This document shows positions 49,257 to 59,102 of a stretch of 64,000 bases of DNA, piece by piece. The DNA is taken from positions 51,691,812 to 51,755,811 of the forward strand of contig CM049314.1 in assembly GCA_026874595.1 (NCBI GenBank). The letters run 5' to 3'. This DNA is from Sipunculus nudus. Lineage: Eukaryota; Annelida; Sipuncula; Golfingiida; Sipunculidae. Both the position numbers and the translations under genes were made by a program. The stretch's first letter is position 1. Each line of letters starts with the position of its first letter. The notes below the pieces were generated by a model. The model searched no databases. It was not told the DNA's origin and saw only the letters and a program-made list of their open reading frames with translations.

Positions 49257-50250
49257 TTTCTTAGCTCAGCTGACTATAAGTTGTCTGAGCTATAGGCATG
49301 ATGCTTTGGCATGTTTTAAAACTGTTAGAACTATGATTACAAAATTTACACAGAATTAGATGTCTCCTGGGACAGGACCCTGGGAGTACATGTACAGGCT
49401 ATGTGAACATTGACGCGGGATTTGTTTATTGAAAGGGTTTGTCAAGGTTAATTGACTGGCGTTGTATCGAGTCTAAATAAAAGTTTGTCATCACAAAGAG
49501 TACCGTTGGTTTATGTATTGCTTTGATGTACCACTGAAGTTTAATTAGCCAGTGTAATGGCGCAAGGTTCCCCAAGGGCCCGCTAGTTCCGTTATCATTT
49601 TATATGGCATGTTTTGCCGGTAGACTGTTTGGACACCATTTTGCATATATCATGATCAGCAGGACCCGGGGTGTTCAGGCAGTATGATCACCGACACGGG
49701 TGTCGTTTATTTAAAGGTTTTGTTGTTAAATGACCGACATTGTATAAAGTCTAAGTCTCATATAGAATCTTTCAACTTGACTTCCTGGAAGATTCATGAA
49801 AAGTCTCTAAGGAAACCTGAAATTAGGTTTCTCTTACCCATACCATTTGAGCTATGGCGCTCAAAAGTGCCTTTAAAACAATTAAAAATTTAAAACAAAA
49901 GCAGGGCACAAATTATAAACATTGGACCTAGAATCTTCCAATTAGACATCCAGGGAGGTCCATAAAATATCTCCTTGCAAACTTGAAATTATAGGTGTCT
50001 ATAACTCATATTTTCCAACCTCTGTGGCATGTTTGAGCACCCAAAAAATAATGCAAAATACATACAAATTGGGAGATTCCTCAGGAATTGGTGAGAGGAT
50101 TGTCTTAAAATTTGGTTTGCTTATGCGTCTTAATGAACTTAAGCTAACTTGCTTGAATGATGGTGCCACCTACATTATCTTAATTAGTTCCCTATGCAAG
50201 GACATATTGTTAACATGTCATTAGACTGAGCGTCATGACCCATGGGTCAC
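49257..50250 (+). mobile_element. Family A fragment (A10) with an unidentified insert
   Basis: It starts cttagctcagctgactataagttgtctgagct and ends actgagcgtcatgacccatgggtcac, with the last CTTGTT missing. About 49370-49770 is foreign: two halves about 65% alike (around 49375-49480 and 49665-49765: 'caggaccc.ggg', 'acgcggg/acacggg', 'ttgtat..agtcta'). Confidence 0.55.
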
Positions 50251-50664
50251 AAATTTATAAAACTTATAAAAAAAAAAAAAAAATATATCTGATAAAAACT
50301 ATAAATGGAAAGATTGGATATGCAAAAAAATAGGGTTTAATATAAACTTAAATGCATCATTCCCGTGAAAGTGAAATAAAGATATCAGTCCATTCTGTTC
50401 CCTTGCTGTCCATCTGTAAATTTTTCATATGCATCACAGTATCTCAAATCTTTAACTTTTTTTTCTTCATGGCAGGCTTGTCAGAGTATTAGTTTTGTAA
50501 TCATATATATAGAACCTTACTATAACCAAGTAGGAGGGTCATTTCCTCTTAGCTTCTCATATGCTTATATATATGAAAAACATTACAATAGAATATTTGG
50601 CATATTTTGCATTTACTAAAATTTCAAACTTCAGCTGAGCGCCATGACCCATGGTTACCTTGTT
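50251..50664 (+). mobile_element. Right tail of a family A element (A11), A1 type
   Basis: It is collinear with 8176-8440 plus 9652-9808 of A1 but lacks the B1 insert, so it is a second empty site. It ends CAGCTGAGCGCCATGACCCATGGTTACCTTGTT. A poly-A run is at 50269-50282. Confidence 0.7.
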
Positions 50665-51400
50665 TTTTTCTTTCGAGAGTACAGGGAATAGTTCACATTT
50701 CTGTCCTGTCAATAGGCCTATTAAACTTTTATGATTACAGGTAAATACAGTTGAACTCCTCAATTAAAAAAATACTGGTAGATTGTTCACAGTTATAGAG
50801 AGTATATATAAACATTACAGATTTGCAGACGCTGTGGCCAAAAGATGCTCATATAGGCTCAGTGAAGTTCTTCCTTCAAAACACAATTTTAACATGTAAG
50901 CTGTCTTATGAATATCCCATATGCATAACTGTCAGCCACCAAATTTGGATAGCTTGCTTGATTTTGTAGCAGGTGGGGTCACGTACATTCACATCATTGC
51001 TGCAGACATCCATGCTAATACCTCAGGACTGGTTTGAAGTATAGGCCTGAAATTTAGCATGACTATAGATCTCACTTAGCTCCACAGCTTCTACAAATTT
51101 AGTTGCCTAACGAACAACTATTTTTGCAAGGTGTCCATCTGTTTATCTGCCTAGGGTTAAAATCACTCATATCTCAGCAGTGGTTTGACTTATCCACCTG
51201 AAATTTTGCAAATGTATACATCTTGGATAGTTTCTCTTTCAAATAAGAGGTCCCGCCACATACAATCATGTTTACTTGGCAGTCATCCATGCTAATCTGC
51301 AACACATCTTACTCTGTTTCCCCCTTGCCACTCTATCCATGCCTCAATTCACCCGTCCTATTCTAATTTTTGGCAGGTAAATCTAGTGGGTTTACAAATT
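50665..51400 (+). repeat. Degenerate family C body
   Basis: From about 50925 it carries C-type blocks (gctgcagacatccatgctaat, gtgtccatctgtttatctgcc, gccactctatccatgcctcaattcacccgtc). The palindromes are decayed and neither terminal hairpin survives. 50665-50925 shows nothing recognisable. Confidence 0.5.
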
Positions 51401-52120
51401 TTAACCTGTAATTTTTAGAACACTAGGTCTGTTAACAAGGCACAAAGCACGCATGTAAAGGCTAGAATCATTAACCTGTGCATCCTGGGAGTTCCTCAAA
51501 AGTTCTCCTCAGAAACCTGAAATTAGGTCACTGTGACCTATATTCTCCAAGTTACAGGGGATGTTTGAGCACCCCAGAATAATGTAAATACACATATATT
51601 ACCAGATTCCTCAGGAAAGGTATGATGGATTTTCATCAAATTTGGTGTGCTTATGGGTCTTAATGAATCTTAGTTACTTGGCATGGATGATGGCACCACC
51701 CGCATTATCTTGATTTAAACGAATTTTCCCTTTATTTGTTAGAACACTAGGTCTGTTAACAAGGCACAAAGTGTCCCTGTAGAGGCTACAATCATGAACC
51801 TCTGCATCCTAAGAGTATCTCAAAAGTTCTCAGAAACCTGAAATTTTATTACCGGTGGGTCACTGTGACCTAGCTATTTTCTCCAAGCTACAAGGCGTGT
51901 TTGAGCACCCCAGAAATATTGTATCAAGTGTACATATCACCAGACTTCTTAGGAAAGGCTGGATGGCTTATTATTAAATTTGGTGTGCTTATAGGTCTTG
52001 ATGAACTTGAGCTAATATGCATGAATGATGATGCCACCTACATTACCTCATTAGTTGCCTGTGCAAGGACATTGTCAACATGTCAGTCAGCTGAGCGTCA
52101 TGACAAATGGGTCACTTGTT
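51401..52120 (+). mobile_element. Family A tail (A12) with two ~320-bp units
   Basis: Two units (landmark aacactaggtctgttaacaaggcacaaag at about 51420 and 51745) are followed by the end CAGCTGAGCGTCATGACAAATGGGTCACTTGTT. There is no 5' end. Confidence 0.6.
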
Positions 52121-52540
52121 TATTAGACATAATCTTTTTATTTAACATTTTATAAATGTGCATAATTGGATTCATGAAGTCGTCTCAGGATGTAATTCAA
52201 ATGACTGCAAAATTGGAAATTTCATCAAAGTACCACTTTTCGACATATATAGCTGTAAATACATTTTACATAAATTGATAAAAAATGATATAAGTAGATA
52301 CCCCAGATCATGAACCTCATCATGCAAATTTTTTTTAAAATGTGGTTACACTTTTTTTACGAGTAAAAAATTTGGGTCCGTTATATTGCATGATTACTAC
52401 CAAATCAGTCTACTATACATTGTACCTGATATGATATTGGCTTCCAACCAGGTAAACACCATGCAGCTGAACACTGTGATGGAGGATCACTTGTACTGGT
52501 ATGGTATCCAACAATATATGTGGATGTTTGTGCTTGACAG
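52121..52540 (+). other. Intron 3, right part
   Basis: AT-rich, apparently unique intron sequence. It ends with the exon 4 acceptor tgtttgtgcttgacag at 52540. Confidence 0.6.
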
Positions 52541-52723
52541 GAATGTCAGGACCTGAACATAACATTCCATTTAATGACTGGGCTCGCTGAAGAGGTAGTG
52601 CCGGCGCTGGTGAGGGACCTGGAGCTTGGTGGAGTGGTTACAGACTTCTCACCTCTGCGTACACCAGTGACCTGGGTACAAGGTGTCAAGGAGAAACTTC
52701 CAGCAGACGTACCTTTCTGTCAA
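52541..52723 (+). CDS. PHR: Class II CPD photolyase, coding exon 4 (residues 133-193), last exon in window
   Basis: The acceptor gtgcttgacag precedes 61 in-frame codons; the donor gtaaga is at 52724 (phase 0). The peptide holds the rest of the antenna domain: a strand (ITFHLM), a helix (EEVVPALVRDLELG), the conserved GGVVTDFSPLR segment that class II photolyases share, then TWVQGVKEKLPADVPFCQ, which in the family leads to V-D-A-H-N. That next segment, and the whole FAD-binding and DNA-binding helical domain (about 280 more residues expected), is not in the window; I find no matching exon between 52724 and 64000. The gene may continue to the right, or it may have been truncated by the retroelement and Helentron insertions that start 150 bp downstream. 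The codons seen so far carry no stop or frameshift. Confidence 0.92.
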
Positions 52724-52741
52724 GTAAGAGTTTTGAGCTCA

Positions 52742-52879
52742 GTTTTTAGCTTTTGATCTTTTGTCTGTTGTCTGTACTTCAGTCTGTTGGACCTACAAAT
52801 CCAAAATTCAGCATACAGTTAGATGTCTTTAAGTTCTCCTACCAAACTGAAAACTGGGTCACTTCGACTTTGTTCCTTC
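52742..52879 (+). mobile_element. Family A fragment (A13), cut by a retroelement
   Basis: A diverged family A left part (tttgtctgttgtctg..., ccaaaattcagcatacagttagatgt, ctgggtcacttcgactttgttcctt) stops abruptly at about 52879, where retroelement-like sequence begins. Confidence 0.55.
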
Positions 52880-53481
52880 TGTAATGATACCAACATGTGG
52901 TGCCCCCGTTGAGTAACTGGCTAACTAAACCAGAAACACCATATTAATAGATGGCACCACATGAGTTGTGATTGGACACATCCGGGAAACTTGATGTCTT
53001 GGAGCAAGAATTAAAGCACATGTAAACCCCTGCCAGGTTGTCTTTGTGTTATTTGAAGCAGCACAAGTAAAACAACAAGTGTTACGTGTCAGTGTTTCTT
53101 ATCAAACACTCAAGTGACAGCCGTTAAACACTCTGTTAGTGTCAGTATGGAACACATATGCCCTCCGAACAAACTTGATTTTTTTACATCTAGAGGTCTC
53201 GTAACAAGATGACAGCATTCAAGTAAAACCATGGGATTATAACTAGATATGGCCATGTAAGACAGAAGTTACAAAGAGAAATGCAGTGCATTCTTATACT
53301 TGATTGGTCCTGATGGAAGGGGATGGAAGGGAAGTGTATATAACACATAAACTTTCCAGTTCTGAACATAACAATCTTAAGGGGTAGTGTACTAAGTTTG
53401 TGCAGGACTGCACACCCAAAGAAAATGCCATTGTCTGGAGACACAGGTTCAATACGAGATGTCAACAAAAATCACAAACAA
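52880..53481 (+). pseudogene. Ty3/gypsy-like retroelement, 5' region and broken gag part 1
   Basis: It opens with tgtaatgatacc and tggtgcccccgttgag; the latter has the form of a primer-binding site (TGG...) just inside a lost 5' LTR. Gag-like peptide pieces follow from the ATG at about 53147 (PPNKLDF), then LIGPDG near 53308, in different frames with stops between them. It resembles the gag of K02A2.6-type Ty3/gypsy elements. A full 5' LTR is not recognised. The gag reading stops at 53481, where a separate insertion lies, and resumes at 54144. It is inactive. Confidence 0.5.
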
Positions 53482-54143
53482 ATACCAATAAGAAAAGATA
53501 TATTAATCATAGAAAAAAATCATTATTTGTAATTATTATGTTTTATGTTTTTCCTTTATACCCTTAAACCCACATGCACATGCGTATACACATATATATA
53601 CATTCACATATATATATATATATGTATATGTATACATGTACATTTACGTATATGTGCCCACAAATATGCATCTACATAGTGTTATATGACTATACACACA
53701 TTACATCTAAAACATTTTAATCTGAAATTTTAAAAAAAAACTCTTATTTTAATATTTTTTGTTTGTTGGGCAAATTCCTAAATGCCAATATGTCCATTTT
53801 ATCTCTATCATACATAAGATTTCTGCACAATTATTTTCACACTGAAGAATCAACTAAATTTTTTGTGGGAAAAAAAATCAAAGTCTTTTCACCCAACTTA
53901 TCTCTATTATACATAAATAATTTCTGTACAAAGACAATATATAAGTCTTTCACACTAAAGGATCAACATCATTTATACATAAAAAAAAAGTCAATAAAAA
54001 GTCAATCAGTATCTTGAAAATTAAAAACTTTGGATCTGCTGGATATATATTGTTTGTATGTTGTTGTTTATGTATTATGTTTTGTAAAAGTTATATGGAA
54101 TTATGTTTTTGTGTATTATGTTTTTGTATTTGTGGAATAAAAA
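53482..54143 (+). mobile_element. ~660-bp insertion inside gag with a 13-15-bp target duplication
   Basis: The sequence AAAAATCACAAACAA occurs at 53467-53481 and again at 54144-54158, and gag is in frame across it if one copy is counted. The insert is AT-rich, holds a (TA/CATA) run at about 53590-53650, and ends in AATAAA plus an A run. A long target duplication with an A-rich tail points to LINE-type retroposition. I cannot identify the source sequence. Confidence 0.65.
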
Positions 54144-54343
54144 AAAAATCACAAACAATGGACCAGTATGTCACAGACCTGAAAATCATTGCAAATTGGC
54201 GTCTACAGCCTGAACTGATCACAGACAGAATAGTCTGTGGCATCCAGATGGAACCTGTAAAAGAAAGACTATTACGTCAGCCTAACATTACACTCGACAC
54301 GGCTCTCCATATATGTAGAGCTCAAAAAGAGTCGGCGAGGTAG
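54144..54343 (+). pseudogene. Ty3/gypsy-like gag part 2
   Basis: An open stretch of about 61 codons from the ATG at 54158 carries DQYVTDLK, then ITDRIVCGI, then a segment like RLLRQPNITLDTALHICRA. This is the standard end of the capsid-like domain in Ty3/gypsy gag. It ends in a stop at 54342-54344, where a SINE begins. The pol pieces of a similar element lie on the same strand beyond 61263. Confidence 0.65.
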
Positions 54344-54550
54344 GATGTAGCCTAGTGGTTAAGGCTTAAGACTTCTGAGCTGAAGGTCCCTGGTTCAAAC
54401 CCAGCCGGTGCCTCAATGGCATAATGGTGAAATCTCGTTATATAACCTCAGAGATTCGCTCAAATGTCTTAACAACAGGTTATGTCTTCTGGATTATTCC
54501 TAACCCTGTGCAAACAAATCCTGAAATCTTGAATGCTTAATAATAATATT
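54344..54550 (+). mobile_element. tRNA-derived SINE
   Basis: It has a pol III type promoter: A box TAGCCTAGTGG at 54348-54358 and B box GGTTCAAACCC at 54392-54402, 33 bp apart. The D-arm (AGCC..GGCT) and T-arm (CTGG..CCAG) pair, but the acceptor ends do not, so it is not a working tRNA gene. The tail is AT-rich with taataataatattt. The 3' boundary is set by the start of the B element. Confidence 0.65.
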
Positions 54551-56208
54551 TAATTGTATCGCCAGACATAGTCTGGAGATACTATGGTTTAGGCATGGTT
54601 GCGCCGCCGCAGAGATTTCTTTTGGACACAATAACTCAAAAAATATTTCAAGGATCTTTTTCAAACTTGACACATTTATAGATATAGGTGAGAGGACGAA
54701 GCCTATTAAAAGTGGGGTCATGACCTCAACTAGGAGAGTGACCTTGACCTTGAATAGATCCATTTTTGGGGAAAATCACACAAATTCTTAAATATCTCAA
54801 GAAATCTTTCATGGAATTATCCAAAAATTAAGTTGGACAAAGATCTTGGATAGTGATGTCATGTACCGGAAACAGGTGGTGCCACCTAGTATCCTTTTCT
54901 TGTTTTTGTGCCGTTTAATACCCCCATCATTGCCACTTGACAGTACTTTTAGCATCACAAGTCAAAAACTGATTGACAGATTTCTTTAATATTATGCATG
55001 TACATAGGTATGGGTTATGGGATGATGTATATTAAAATTGGGGTCATGACCTTTCCTTTAAGAGTGGCTTTGACCTTGAATATTACCATATATGGTGAAA
55101 ATCACATAAAATCATGAATATCTTAAAAAGGGATGCATGGATTGGTCCAAAAATCAAGTTGACGGAAGATCTTGGATAGTTTTGTCTTTTGCAGAAGATA
55201 GGTGGCGCCACCTGTTGTCCTTTTCTTGTTTTTTGCGCCTTTGAATACCCCATCATTGCCACTTGACAGTATATACTGTGAGCATTATAAGTCAAACAGT
55301 AATGGACAGATTTCCTTCATGTTATGCATGTATATAGATATGGTTTATGGAATGAGGTATATTTAATTTTAAAATTTAATTTAATTTTAAAATTTAATTT
55401 AATTTGATTATTGTTTTTTTAATTTAATTTTTTTTTTCAAATGTTGGATATTTTGGAATGCAGTTTATTGATTTGGGGTCATGACCGTGACTATGAGAGT
55501 GACCTTGACCTTGAATATTCCCATATTTGGTGAAAAACATAAAATCATGAATATCTTAAAAAGGGCCACTTGACAGCACTGTAAGCATTATAAGTCAAAA
55601 ACTAATGGACAGATTTCTTTTATATTATGCATATACATAGATTTGGATTATGGGATGAGATATATTTAAATTTGGGTCCTGACCTTGCATATGAGAGTGG
55701 ACTTGACTTTAAATATTTCCATATATGGTAAAAATCACCAACAATCATGAAAATCTCCAGTTAACCTGGGAGATTGCTTCAGCTAGTGGTCTGCACATGG
55801 TGTTGCATCATGTTTTGCCCAAACATCAGCAGTTCTGGGCCATGGTCAGATTCTATAAATAGATATGATGGTCAGTGATAAATGAATTAGTGCACTGGGT
55901 GTACCACAGAGTCACAACTGGATCATTTTCCTTTGAGAGTGGTCTTGACCTTTGGATGAAGACTATTTAAAATGGCTCATGAATGTTGCTTATATGGGAC
56001 TTGACAGTATTGTCAGCATTATAAAATAAAAATTAAAAAGTTGTTGGATAGTGTTGTCATGTGCTGGAAACTAATTGGCAGATATCTTTCATATTATGCA
56101 TATAGATAGATATGGGTAATGTGATGAGTCATTTGCTGGGAACTGCATGGTGGCACCCCCTACTATATTTTCTTGTTTTTCCACAATTTATGCTATTCAT
56201 AAGGAACA

Positions 56209-57055
56209 AATGACAATTTTTATGACAATATAACAATTTATTACAAAGAACAAAATATGATGTGAAACAAAATATAACAGATATTATTATTTCATTCTCA
56301 GACAGTATACCTCACTTACATATTGATGTGTGTAGAATTACTCAAATCTTTGCTTATGTCTGATAACATGATATTACTGTTACAATTACTTACTTGAGTT
56401 TTTTATAACAGTGTTTGAGATTTGTTTTGTCTTTTCATATAATTATTGCTAGTTATTAAATATAATACAGATTTATACCATTAATCACATATATAATAGC
56501 AATACTTCCATTTGTATCTCTTGAACTTTTAATGAACATAAAGGATTGTGACATATGTTTGTAAAATGTGTAAGCTAATACATTTTTCATGTGACACATT
56601 AGTTATAAATAATATTTATAAATCACATTCAAATGTCATGAAGACTTGCCTGTTTTCTAAGTACTAACAGTGGACCACAATATCATGTAATATTTGCAGG
56701 TATCAAAACAATAAAATATATAAAATTTGTTTGGTTAATGTAGTGTTTACAAGACTTCCTTACCAATACCAACATGTCACAAATCTCTAATAATAATGAG
56801 TTAAAATAATAGTAACAATTGCTTACCTGCACACAATCATTCGTTATGTTCCTTTTATAACAATATAAAGTTATATTTGTTAGCTGCTATCAAAACACTA
56901 ACTTGTCAAACTGCATGTGCTTGGTTCATGTACCGTTTACAAGACTTCTTTACCATTATCAATGTCATAAATCTCTTATAATAATACATGATAACAATAG
57001 TAATAACTCACTGCCTACAAACAATCATTTTTTTGGTTCCAATTTTATTTTGCAG
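56209..57055 (-). other. AT-rich spacer with degenerate repeats
   Basis: Very AT-rich, with two or three diverged units (aacacta..catgtcac..aatctct.taataat at about 56740-56830 and 56890-57000). No coding sequence is recognised. Confidence 0.5.
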
Positions 57056-57168
57056 ACCCTTTGGGACCTGTATATGATTATTAAAGTTACAATACGAAAA
57101 CTCAATTTAAGAAATTCAATTCCTACCTCTGGGAACCTCTCACTAGCAGTTACACTGACATATGTATA
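57056..57168 (-). pseudogene. Diverged second copy of part of the endonuclease domain
   Basis: This block aligns with 57465-57575 of the adjacent endonuclease frame (gacctgta.atg.ttatta.agttaca, then ctctggcaacctctcactagca) at clearly reduced identity. It lies just beyond the stop of that frame (57170-57172). It is a relic fragment, not a separate gene. Confidence 0.6.
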
Positions 57169-57169
57169 G

Positions 57170-57924
57170 TTATCGCTTCAACTTTACAAAGACTGGATGA
57201 TGGTCACTGTAATATGTGTTCAAGACTCCTGATTCCAAAATGATACAATTTCTTTGATAAATATGGTCTAGTAAACTTGGCTTGCCAGTGCCTGGATAGT
57301 ATGTTGCCTCCTCTATAATTTGTTCAAAGTTAGAGGGGTGAAAACATTTGCTTTTGGGTTTTCACTAATATTCTCATTAAAGTCTCCCAAGATCAAGCAT
57401 TTCTCATTTACAGGAATGTTTCTTAACATTACATGCAGCTTCTGTTCCAGTTTTAATTTAGATACACTTAGAGACCTGTAGATGCTTATTATAGTTACAC
57501 CAGGCAAACAGATTTTGATCCATTCAATACCCAGCTCTGGCAACCTGTCACTAGCACATACAGTTACAATTCTTGTCATGGTATCTTTTATATATATCCC
57601 TACACCACCTAGCCCTGAGTTGTCTTGTCTGTCACACCTATATATTAAGTAACCTGGGAGTGAGATATCAGGCTCATTAGTGTGAAGCCATGTTTCACAT
57701 AAACATAAAACATCAGCTGCCATCACCTCAGGGTTAGCTCTGATATCTGCTATATGACTGCGCAGACTGTGTATATTGTGACATACAACAGTTGTATAGG
57801 AATCATCATGCTCACTGAATAATAGAGGTGTGGACTCTATTGATAATGTTTGCATTTTTCTTAATGCTGTTGTCACAAGGGTCACAATATAACACTTTAG
57901 GATCATAGTCAGTATTGTCAGCAT
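57170..57924 (-). pseudogene. Endonuclease/exonuclease/phosphatase (EEP) domain of Helentron type, frameshifted
   Basis: The first 203 codons (57924 to 57316) read CHNIHSLRSHIADI, LCLCETWLH, GGVGIYIKD, then LILGDFNENI, the order of strands and catalytic residues in EEP-fold endonucleases (apurinic-like and LINE-type). The frame stops at about 57313. In another frame the next stretch, to the stop at 57170-57172, supplies the C-terminal motifs LLDHIY and SDHHPV, so one frameshift near 57330-57340 breaks the domain. Such a domain placed downstream of a PIF1 helicase is a mark of Helentrons, as opposed to canonical Helitrons. It follows the helicase frame on the same strand. A LINE endonuclease is the alternative, but no reverse transcriptase follows. 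It is inactive as it stands. Confidence 0.75.
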
Positions 57925-58108
57925 TATAAAATAAAAATTAAAAAGTTGTTGGATAGTGTTGTCATGTGCTGGAAACTAATTGGCAGATATCTTTCATATT
58001 ATGCATATAGATAGATATGGGTAATGTGATGAGTCATTTGCTGGGAACTGCATGGTGGCACCCCCTACTATATTTTCTTGTTTTTCCACAATTTATGCTA
58101 TTCATAAG
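57909..58108. repeat. 200-bp segment duplicated from 56009-56208, wedged between the two Helentron frames
   Basis: The segment tattgtcagcattataaaat...ctattcataag is practically identical at 56009-56208 and 57909-58108. In addition, a 100-bp segment (tcactgaataatagaggtgt...ggatcatagtc) occurs on both sides, at 57809-57908 and 58109-58208. The pattern fits a tandem duplication of [200-bp segment + endonuclease + 100-bp] with loss of the endonuclease from the second copy. Confidence 0.85.
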
Positions 58109-58109
58109 T

Positions 58110-59102
58110 TCACTGAATAATAGAGGTGTGGACTCTATTGATAATGTTTGCATTTTTCTTAATGCTGTTGTCACAAGGGTCACAATATAACACTTTAGGA
58201 TCATAGTCCATAATGTATAATTCTTCTAGAGTTCTGATTCTACTCAGAGCTACATAAGCCATGCCAGGTAGAAACACATGGTCAAGGGAAATCACACCTG
58301 AATCTACTGTCATGCCTTGTGTTTTATGGACTGTACAGGCCCATGCCAGACGCAGAGGAAATTGATGCCTTGTCACCTTTATATTTTGATAAAAAAAAGA
58401 TTCTGTGTGAGGCTTAATGAATATGCTGTTTGGATCAATGCTACCTGGAGCAGGGCTTAATGTTCTGGCATTTTTCCCCACTCTTTCATTATCAAACAAA
58501 ACCCAACATCCAAGTGGTATTCCCAGAGGCATAGTGCCCTTTACGATCATTTGTATTGTGCCAATGACACCATTACACAGTCCATCAAGGACATCAAGGT
58601 TTGTGGTAAGCATTACACGAGCACCAACTGCCAGACTGACTTGCTCTCTTAGGCTTGCATTAGGCTTTGTTACAGTGGTTTTCCTTCTCTTCTCTTTATT
58701 TTGTGTTGTTGCTATGTCTACTGCTTCAATTGTGAAACTCTCAGAACACACATTTGACAGTTGTTCCATATTAAAATTGTTTACTTCTGCATTACGAGCA
58801 TAAATATGGAGCACATTTTTTGGGCACTCATTACTGCTGAATGTTCTGCTCAGCAGCATTACAGACGCTTCACCTGTCAGCTCCTCATCCTTACACTTGG
58901 ACCTAATGTGATTTAGCACATTTGCAAAAGACAAATCATCTTTTTGTCTCATCACCTCTGTCAACTCAAATAGCTTGAAACATTCCCAAGGTGATGCTAC
59001 AAGAGCCCTAGGATTTGTTCTATACAGACTGCTATCTCCAACAGGAGGAATTTGAAAAAAATCCCCCAAAAAATCTTTTACAAAATTTATTCCTATAAAC
59101 AT
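58110..59102 (-). pseudogene. PIF1-like helicase, C-terminal half, Helitron/Helentron type
   Basis: 330 codons. It shows GDFFQIPPVGD (residues 13-23, motif III of PIF1/RecD-like helicases), FELTEVMRQ (45-53), VGARVMLTTNLD (159-170), ACTVHKTQGMTVD (255-267, motif V) and VALSRIRTLEELYI (284-297, motif VI). The Walker A and B motifs and the Rep (HUH) nickase domain that would precede it are missing: upstream of 59102 is G-poor non-coding sequence, so the element is 5'-truncated. The frame runs into the 100-bp segment shared with the start of the endonuclease frame, where the two proteins use different frames. In Helitrons this protein nicks and unwinds DNA for rolling-circle transposition; this copy cannot do so. 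A cellular PIF1 is unlikely given the context and the short insert-free core. Confidence 0.85.

Noticed and set aside
53590-53650. Possible origin or regulatory TATA cluster
   Set aside because: It is a plain (CATA/TA)n microsatellite inside the 660-bp insert.
54344-54415. Functional tRNA gene
   Set aside because: A and B boxes and two arms are present, but the acceptor stem does not pair and an AT-rich tail follows; it fits a tRNA-derived SINE.
58417-58803. 128-codon plus-strand frame
   Set aside because: It is the antisense shadow of the PIF1-type helicase frame on the minus strand.
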